From: Bordetella genomosp. 5
Lineage (GTDB): Bacteria; Pseudomonadota; Gammaproteobacteria; Burkholderiales; Burkholderiaceae_B
Assembly: GCF_002261475.1 (NCBI RefSeq)
Contig: NZ_NEVN01000001.1
Span: 248,001-312,000 of the forward strand
Length of the DNA: 64,000 nt
Direction of reading: 5' to 3'
The notes below the pieces were generated by a model. That model was not told the DNA's origin and did no database searches. It saw only the letters and a program-made list of their open reading frames with translations. Positions 59,668 to 64,000 of the stretch are shown piece by piece. Numbering within the stretch: the stretch's first letter is position 1; every line of letters starts with the position of its first letter. A program made the translations under genes and the position numbers.

Positions 59668-60735
59668 ATGAAGCGAATCGCATCCGCGCTCGCGCTTGCC
59701 GGCCTGTGCGCCACGGCCGCCCACGCCGCCGAAACCAGCGTCACGCTCTACGGTATCGCCGACGTCAGCCTGCGCTATCTCAGCACCGGCAGCGGCACCA
59801 ACACCGACAACAGCCGCGTCAGCCTGGCCAACGGCGCCATCTCCAACAGCCGCTTCGGTCTGCGCGGCGTCGAGGACATCGGCAACGGCAATTCCGTGTT
59901 CTTCCGCCTCGAAGGCGGCTTCAACATCCAGGACGGCCAACGGTCCGATCCCAACTCGTTCTTCAATCGCCACGCCTATGTCGGCGTCGATGGCAACGAG
60001 TGGGGTGCGATCTCGCTGGGCCGCCAGGACACCCCGATCTTCACGATCCTGGCCGATCAATACGATCCGCTGACCGTGGGCAACTACGACCAGAATTCCT
60101 GGCTGCCGGTGGCGATGTCGCGTGCACGCAGCTCGAACTCGGTGCGCTACCGCAACAACAAGCTGGCCGGTTTCGACGTCATCCTGTCGTACGCGTTCTC
60201 GGACAGCTTCGAAGACCACAAGCTGGGCCGCCAGTACGGTGGCACGCTGTCGTACACCACCGGCCCGCTGTCGGTGGGCGGCGGCTATCAGCTCACCAAC
60301 TCCGCCGGCAACTCCGATTACGAACAGCGCGTCTGGAACCTCAACGCCAGCTACAACTTCGAGCCGGTCAAGGTGTTCGCGGGCTACTTCAATGGCCGCG
60401 ACGAAACGGGCTGGGTCAATGCCGTGATGGGCAGCCCGGTTCCGAACGCCGGTGTCCAGCGCAAGGACCAGGGCTACTTCGCGGGCGCGACGTGGCAGGC
60501 CACGCCGCGCTGGGCGATCACCGGCGCGGGCTACTACGACCGCAGCGAAAACGTCCAGGTCGACGGCGACAAGGGCAAGCGCTACGCCTTCGTGGCCGTG
60601 GCCGAATACGCGCTGTCCAAGCGCACGCAGGTCTACGGCACCGTCGACTACAACAAGGTCAAGGACGCCGCCAGCCTCGAGATCGCGCGCAGCAGCCAGG
60701 TGGGTGCGGGCGTGGGCATTCGCCACATCTTCTGA
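59668..60735 (+). CDS. Gram-negative trimeric porin
   Basis: This 355-residue porin has a signal peptide (about 1-20, AHA-AET), the N-terminal strand SVTLYGIADVSLRYLSTGSG and SRFGLRGVEDIGNGNSVFFRLEGGF, and a terminal GVGIRHIF ending in Phe, the outer-membrane insertion signal. It should form a 16-strand beta-barrel with the inward L3 loop around YDPLTVGNYDQNSWLP. GGAGGAG precedes the ATG. It is the general diffusion porin type of Burkholderiales. Confidence 0.95.
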   Translation: MKRIASALALAGLCATAAHAAETSVTLYGIADVSLRYLSTGSGTNTDNSRVSLANGAISNSRFGLRGVEDIGNGNSVFFRLEGGFNIQDGQRSDPNSFFNRHAYVGVDGNEWGAISLGRQDTPIFTILADQYDPLTVGNYDQNSWLPVAMSRARSSNSVRYRNNKLAGFDVILSYAFSDSFEDHKLGRQYGGTLSYTTGPLSVGGGYQLTNSAGNSDYEQRVWNLNASYNFEPVKVFAGYFNGRDETGWVNAVMGSPVPNAGVQRKDQGYFAGATWQATPRWAITGAGYYDRSENVQVDGDKGKRYAFVAVAEYALSKRTQVYGTVDYNKVKDAASLEIARSSQVGAGVGIRHIF

Positions 60736-60780
60736 GCACAGGTCGTCCCGGCGCCAGCCGCGCCGGGACGGCTCGGAACA

Positions 60781-60813
60781 ACGGCCGCGCTGCCTGGCAG
60801 CGCGGCCGTTTTC
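60781..60813 (+). terminator. Terminator after the porin
   Basis: ACGGCCGCGCTGC and GCAGCGCGGCCGT form a stem of at least 12 bp with a minimal loop, followed by TTTTCG. It lies 46 bp after the porin stop. Confidence 0.9.
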
Positions 60814-60921
60814 GTTGGGTCGTGACTGTGTGCGCCGCTGCCGCGGGCCGCGGGCTCGGGCCGTGGGCTCGGTCGTGGGCTCGGGCCCAGGGGCCGTGCC
60901 GCAGGCCCGGTGCCGGTGCGT

Positions 60922-61791
60922 TCAGCCGCGGGCCGGACCGCTCTGGCGCACCACCAGCACGTCGCAGGTCAGCGCCTCGATCAGCTTCTCGGCGACGCTG
61001 CCCAGGGCGGTGCGCAGAATGCCGCTCAGGCCATGCGTGCCGGTCACCACGAGGTCGCAGCGGCGCTGGAAGACGAACGGCGAGAGCTGCGCTTCGGGTT
61101 GGCCGGCTTCCAGCACCACGTCGGGCCGGGGCAGGCCGGCCAGCTCGGGCGTGTCGCGCAGAAAGGCCTCGGCCTTGAGCTCGGCTTCCTTGTGGCAATG
61201 CACGGCGATGTCGTCCTGACTCATCGTGTCGGCCTTGCCGGGCACCGCGAAGGCATGGAACAGCGTCAGGCGCGCGCCCGGCGCCACGGCCAGCGCGGCG
61301 CGCAGGGCCTGACGCGAGCCTTCGGAAAAGTCGGTGGCGATCACCACGTCCTGATACGGCCGGCGCGGCCGCGCCTTGACCACCAGCACGGGCTGGCGGG
61401 CCACCCGCGCGAGGCGCTCGACGGTGTTGCCCAGCAGCAGACGGCCCAGCGTGGTTTCGCGGGCGATGCCCGTCACGATGAGCTGGCAGCCGAAGTGAGC
61501 GGCGGTATCGAGGATCACGTCGACCGAATGGCCGCGCGCCACCACGGCCTCGGTGGGCACGGCGGCGTCGGCCAGGTCTTCGGCGAGGCGCTGCTCGGCC
61601 AGCATTTTGTGGTCGGGGGCCAGGCGGCGCCAGGCCGGGGCCGCCAGCGCCGTGGCGGGCGGCGGCTCCATCACGTGCAGCGCCACGAGGCGGCTGTCGT
61701 GCTGGCGCGCCAGCATCAAGGAACGGTCGAGAGCGCGATCGCTGCGCGCGCTGAGGTCGGTGGCAAGCAAGAGGGGCCCGAGAGTGCTCAT
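60922..61791 (-). CDS. Tandem universal stress protein
   Basis: This 289-residue protein starts at MSTLGPLLLATDLS (GGAG 8 bp upstream). It contains two UspA domains (about 1-145 and 146-289). Each keeps the ATP-binding pattern: VTGIARETTLGRLLLGNTVERLAR and VTGTHGLSGILRTALGSVAEKL. Such proteins bind ATP and respond to stress. It is convergent with the porin gene and divergent from the TRIC-type gene. Confidence 0.92.
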   Translation of the reverse strand: MSTLGPLLLATDLSARSDRALDRSLMLARQHDSRLVALHVMEPPPATALAAPAWRRLAPDHKMLAEQRLAEDLADAAVPTEAVVARGHSVDVILDTAAHFGCQLIVTGIARETTLGRLLLGNTVERLARVARQPVLVVKARPRRPYQDVVIATDFSEGSRQALRAALAVAPGARLTLFHAFAVPGKADTMSQDDIAVHCHKEAELKAEAFLRDTPELAGLPRPDVVLEAGQPEAQLSPFVFQRRCDLVVTGTHGLSGILRTALGSVAEKLIEALTCDVLVVRQSGPARG

Positions 61792-61942
61792 GGTGTGTTC
61801 TCCTTGTGGCGCGCCTCGCTCCGGGTAGAAGGGGCGCGATCGTCCCATTCTCGGACCAACGGGCGTGCGCCGCCTTGACACGCATCAAGACCACCGACTC
61901 ACCTAGAATACGGACTTTCGTCGCCAGCCCCTGCTGACTCCC

Positions 61943-62581
61943 ATGCCCGCCGAAGCCTCGACCCTGCTGCTGCACTCGCTCTACCTGGTGGCCATCGTGG
62001 CCGAAGCCATGACGGCCGCGTTGGCGGCCGGCCGGCGCGACATGGACTGGTTCGGCGTGTGCGTGATCGCCTGCGTGACGGCGCTCGGCGGCGGATCGCT
62101 GCGCGACGTGCTGCTGGGGCACTACCCGCTCACCTGGGTGGCGCATCCCGAGTATCTGGGCATGACCGCGGGCGCGGCCATGCTGACTGCGCTGTGCGCG
62201 CGCGTGCTGCGGCATCTGCGCAGCCTCTTTCTGCTGCTGGACGCGCTGGGCCTGGTGGCATTCACCGTGATCGGCTGCAAGGTGGCGCAGCAGATGGGGC
62301 TCTCGCTGCCCATCATTCTGGTGAGCGGCATGATCACCGGCTGCGCGGGCGGGGTGCTGCGCGACGTGCTGTGCAACGATATTCCGCTGCTGTTCCGGCG
62401 CGAGCTGTACGCCAGCGTGTCGCTGCTCACCGGGCTGGTGTATATCGGCCTGGACTTCATGCTGGGCCTCACAAGTCTGGCCGTGCCGGTGGCGCTCACG
62501 GTGGGACTGGCGCTGCGTCTGCTGGCCCTGCGCTTCAACTGGCAGATGCCGAAGTTCGTCTACCGCGACGACTGGCATTGA
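61943..62581 (+). CDS. TRIC channel/UPF0126 family membrane protein
   Basis: This 212-residue protein has seven membrane segments and two repeats of the UPF0126 motif: TALGGGSLRDVLLG and CAGGVLRDVLCNDIPLLFRRELYA. Bacterial TRIC relatives form trimeric monovalent cation channels; other family members have been linked to glycine transport. The function here is not certain. The protein ends FKW-type as FNWQMPKFVYRDDWH. Confidence 0.9.
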   Translation: MPAEASTLLLHSLYLVAIVAEAMTAALAAGRRDMDWFGVCVIACVTALGGGSLRDVLLGHYPLTWVAHPEYLGMTAGAAMLTALCARVLRHLRSLFLLLDALGLVAFTVIGCKVAQQMGLSLPIILVSGMITGCAGGVLRDVLCNDIPLLFRRELYASVSLLTGLVYIGLDFMLGLTSLAVPVALTVGLALRLLALRFNWQMPKFVYRDDWH

Positions 62582-62588
62582 GGGGGTA

Positions 62589-62668
62589 GTGCAACGGGCG
62601 CCGTGCAACCGCGGAGTGCAAAGGCGGAGTGCGACGGCGGAGTGCAACGGCCGAGTGCGACGGGCGCC
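62589..62668. repeat. Six-unit 13/14-bp tandem repeat
   Basis: Units begin with GTGCAAC or GTGCGAC. Four 13-bp units (62603-62654) are bounded by two 14-bp units that both end GGGCGCC (62589-62602 and 62655-62668). It lies just after the TRIC-type gene in an otherwise gene-free 172-bp gap. Confidence 0.85.
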
Positions 62669-62677
62669 TCGCCATGC

Positions 62678-62707
62678 AAAACGCCAGCGCGATGCGCTGG
62701 CGTTTTT
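62678..62707. terminator. Bidirectional terminator between TRIC gene and gdhA
   Basis: AAAACGCCAGCGC and GCGCTGGCGTTTT form a 13-bp stem with a GAT loop and T-runs on both strands. It serves both convergent genes and is close in design to the terminator at 48063. Confidence 0.93.
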
Positions 62708-62753
62708 GTTTGAAGCCTGACGGGGCGACGCGTCTACGCGCTGCCCGTGCCGA

Positions 62754-64000
62754 TCAGTACAGACCCTGCAGGCGCATGGCGTCGGCGACCTTCACGAAGC
62801 CGGCGATGTTGGCGCCGTCGAGGTAATTCACGTAGCCCTCGGAAGCATGGCCGTGGCGCACGCAGTTCTCGTGGATGTCGCGCATGATGGCGTGCAGGCG
62901 GGTATCGACTTCGTCGCGCGTCCAGCCCAGGCGGGCCGAGTTTTGCGCCATTTCGAGACCCGAGACCGCCACGCCGCCGGCGTTGCTGGCCTTGCCCGGT
63001 GCGTACAGCACGCGCGCGTCGATGAAGGCATGCGCGGCCGCCAGCGTCGCCGGCATGTTGGCGCCTTCGGCGACGCACTTCACGCCGTTCTTGATCAGCG
63101 TGGCGGCGTCGTCGCGGTCGAGTTCGTTCTGCGTGGCGCAGGGCAGGGCCACGTCCACCGGCACATGCCACGGGTTCTTGCCGGGCACGAAGGTCAGGCC
63201 GAACTTCTTGGCGTAGTCTTCGATGCGGCCGCGCAGCTCGTTCTTCACGTGCATCAGCGCGCTCAGCTTTTCCTGCGTGAAGCCGGCCTCGTCCACCACG
63301 GTGCCGCTCGAGTCCGAGGCGGTGACGACGCGCGCACCCAGCGCCATGGCCTTCTCGATGGCGTACTGCGCCACGTTGCCCGAGCCGGAGACCGACACCC
63401 GCAGCCCGTCGAACGACGAGTTCACCCGGCGCAGCATTTCTTCGGCGAAGTACACCGTGCCGTAGCCGGTGGCCTCGGGGCGGATCAGGCTGCCGCCGAA
63501 GCTCAGGCCCTTGCCCGTGAACACGGCGGCCGAGGAGTTCGACAGCTTCTTCATCATGCCGGCCATGAAGCCCACTTCACGCGCGCCCACGCCCATGTCG
63601 CCGGCCGGCACGTCGGTGTCGGGACCGAGGTGGCGGTACAGCTCGATCATCAGGGCCTGGCAGAAGCGCATCACTTCGGCGTCGGACTTGCCCTTGGGGT
63701 CGAAGTCCGAACCGCCCTTGCCGCCGCCCATGGGCAGCGTCGTCAGCGCGTTCTTGAACGTCTGTTCGAAGCCCAGGAACTTCAGCACCGAGAGGTTCAC
63801 GGTGGGGTGAAAGCGCATGCCGCCCTTGAAGGGGCCGATGGCGGAGCTGTGCTGGACGCGGAAGGCGCGGTTGACGCGGGCGCGGCCCTGGTCGTCGGTC
63901 CAGCACACGCGGAACTGGATCACGCGCTCGGGTTCGACCAGACGCTCGAGGATCGCCTGCTCGGCATACTGCGGATTCTTCTCGAGGAACGGCCAGAGGC
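62754..64000 (-). CDS. gdhA: NADP-type glutamate dehydrogenase (N-terminus beyond window)
   Basis: The frame is open to the window edge and the visible 415 residues align throughout with hexameric NADP-GDH: ERLVEPERVIQFRVCWTDDQGRARVNRAFRVQHSSAIGPFKGGMRFHP, LTTLPMGGGKGGSDFDPKGKS (catalytic Lys), SVSGSGNVAQYAIEKAM for the cofactor, and the end KVADAMRLQGLY. About 30 residues are missing at the N-terminus. The enzyme makes glutamate from 2-oxoglutarate and ammonia. The start lies outside the window, so its promoter cannot be seen. Confidence 0.97.
   Translation of the reverse strand, partial: LWPFLEKNPQYAEQAILERLVEPERVIQFRVCWTDDQGRARVNRAFRVQHSSAIGPFKGGMRFHPTVNLSVLKFLGFEQTFKNALTTLPMGGGKGGSDFDPKGKSDAEVMRFCQALMIELYRHLGPDTDVPAGDMGVGAREVGFMAGMMKKLSNSSAAVFTGKGLSFGGSLIRPEATGYGTVYFAEEMLRRVNSSFDGLRVSVSGSGNVAQYAIEKAMALGARVVTASDSSGTVVDEAGFTQEKLSALMHVKNELRGRIEDYAKKFGLTFVPGKNPWHVPVDVALPCATQNELDRDDAATLIKNGVKCVAEGANMPATLAAAHAFIDARVLYAPGKASNAGGVAVSGLEMAQNSARLGWTRDEVDTRLHAIMRDIHENCVRHGHASEGYVNYLDGANIAGFVKVADAMRLQGLY

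Noticed and set aside
60838-60921. GTGGGCTCGGG-type short repeats before the universal stress gene
   Set aside because: Three imperfect copies in very GC-rich DNA are too few and too degenerate to separate from composition.

Overview
The window is a high-GC chromosomal stretch of a betaproteobacterium. The gene content fits Burkholderiales, most likely an Alcaligenaceae member close to Bordetella or Achromobacter: an atpIBEFHAGDC operon, metX-metW with an upstream SAM-sensing leader, an E. coli-type gshA, a Gram-negative porin ending in Phe, many crotonase and CaiB CoA-transferase genes, and tripartite peptide-transport style gene clusters. The genus is an inference; there is no rRNA here. 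I see no prophage, insertion sequence, integrase or CRISPR array. Almost all of the sequence is ordinary chromosome.

Layout, left to right. (1) 1-3326: a CoA-transferase, an amidase and a small GatC/AtzG-like ORF on the minus strand, divergent from a GntR/FCD regulator. (2) 3387-7839: an M61 peptidase divergent from an enoyl-CoA hydratase, then a secreted DUF1254/DUF1214 protein. (3) 8397-15737: the complete F1Fo ATP synthase operon, closed by a strong terminator. (4) 16045-22817: an odd Fis-HTH protein, hemE, then priA and rep (replication restart) behind a perfect DnaA box. (5) 22824-28286: a CPCC zinc protein, secreted hydrolase, crotonase, AraC regulator with SDR and SnoaL-like genes, and a DUF695 protein.

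(6) 28423-38260 is the most interesting part. A consensus promoter drives a peptide-type ABC importer (binding protein, two permeases, two ATPases) interleaved with three hydrolases: an M14 deacylase/amidase, an alpha/beta hydrolase and an M20 peptidase. It is followed by a DapD that looks like the actinobacterial type rather than the usual proteobacterial one. An intrinsic terminator sits between the M20 gene and dapD. This reads as an import-and-dismantle cassette for an acylated or DAP-containing peptide; the substrate is unknown. (7) 38261-39421: a structured, repeat-rich intergenic stretch with AACTGC cores spaced on average exactly 21 bp apart, and a 77-residue orphan gene whose promoter is framed by two identical-type dyads.

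(8) 39422-48018: nnrD, a crotonase lacking both catalytic glutamates, an isomerase-like crotonase with a nitronate monooxygenase, and a TetR-controlled acyl-CoA module (acyl-CoA dehydrogenase, CaiB transferase, 3-hydroxyacyl-CoA dehydrogenase). (9) 48063-54874: a diheme cytochrome c, tRNA-Arg(CCG), an orphan secreted protein, lipocalin, a 12-copy 14-bp tandem repeat, gshA, a lysophospholipase-like hydrolase and a lipoprotein. (10) 54869-64000: a solo LuxR HTH, an AEC transporter, a SAM-II-like riboswitch upstream of metX-metW, ampG, a porin, a double universal stress protein, a TRIC-type membrane protein and gdhA (cut by the window end).
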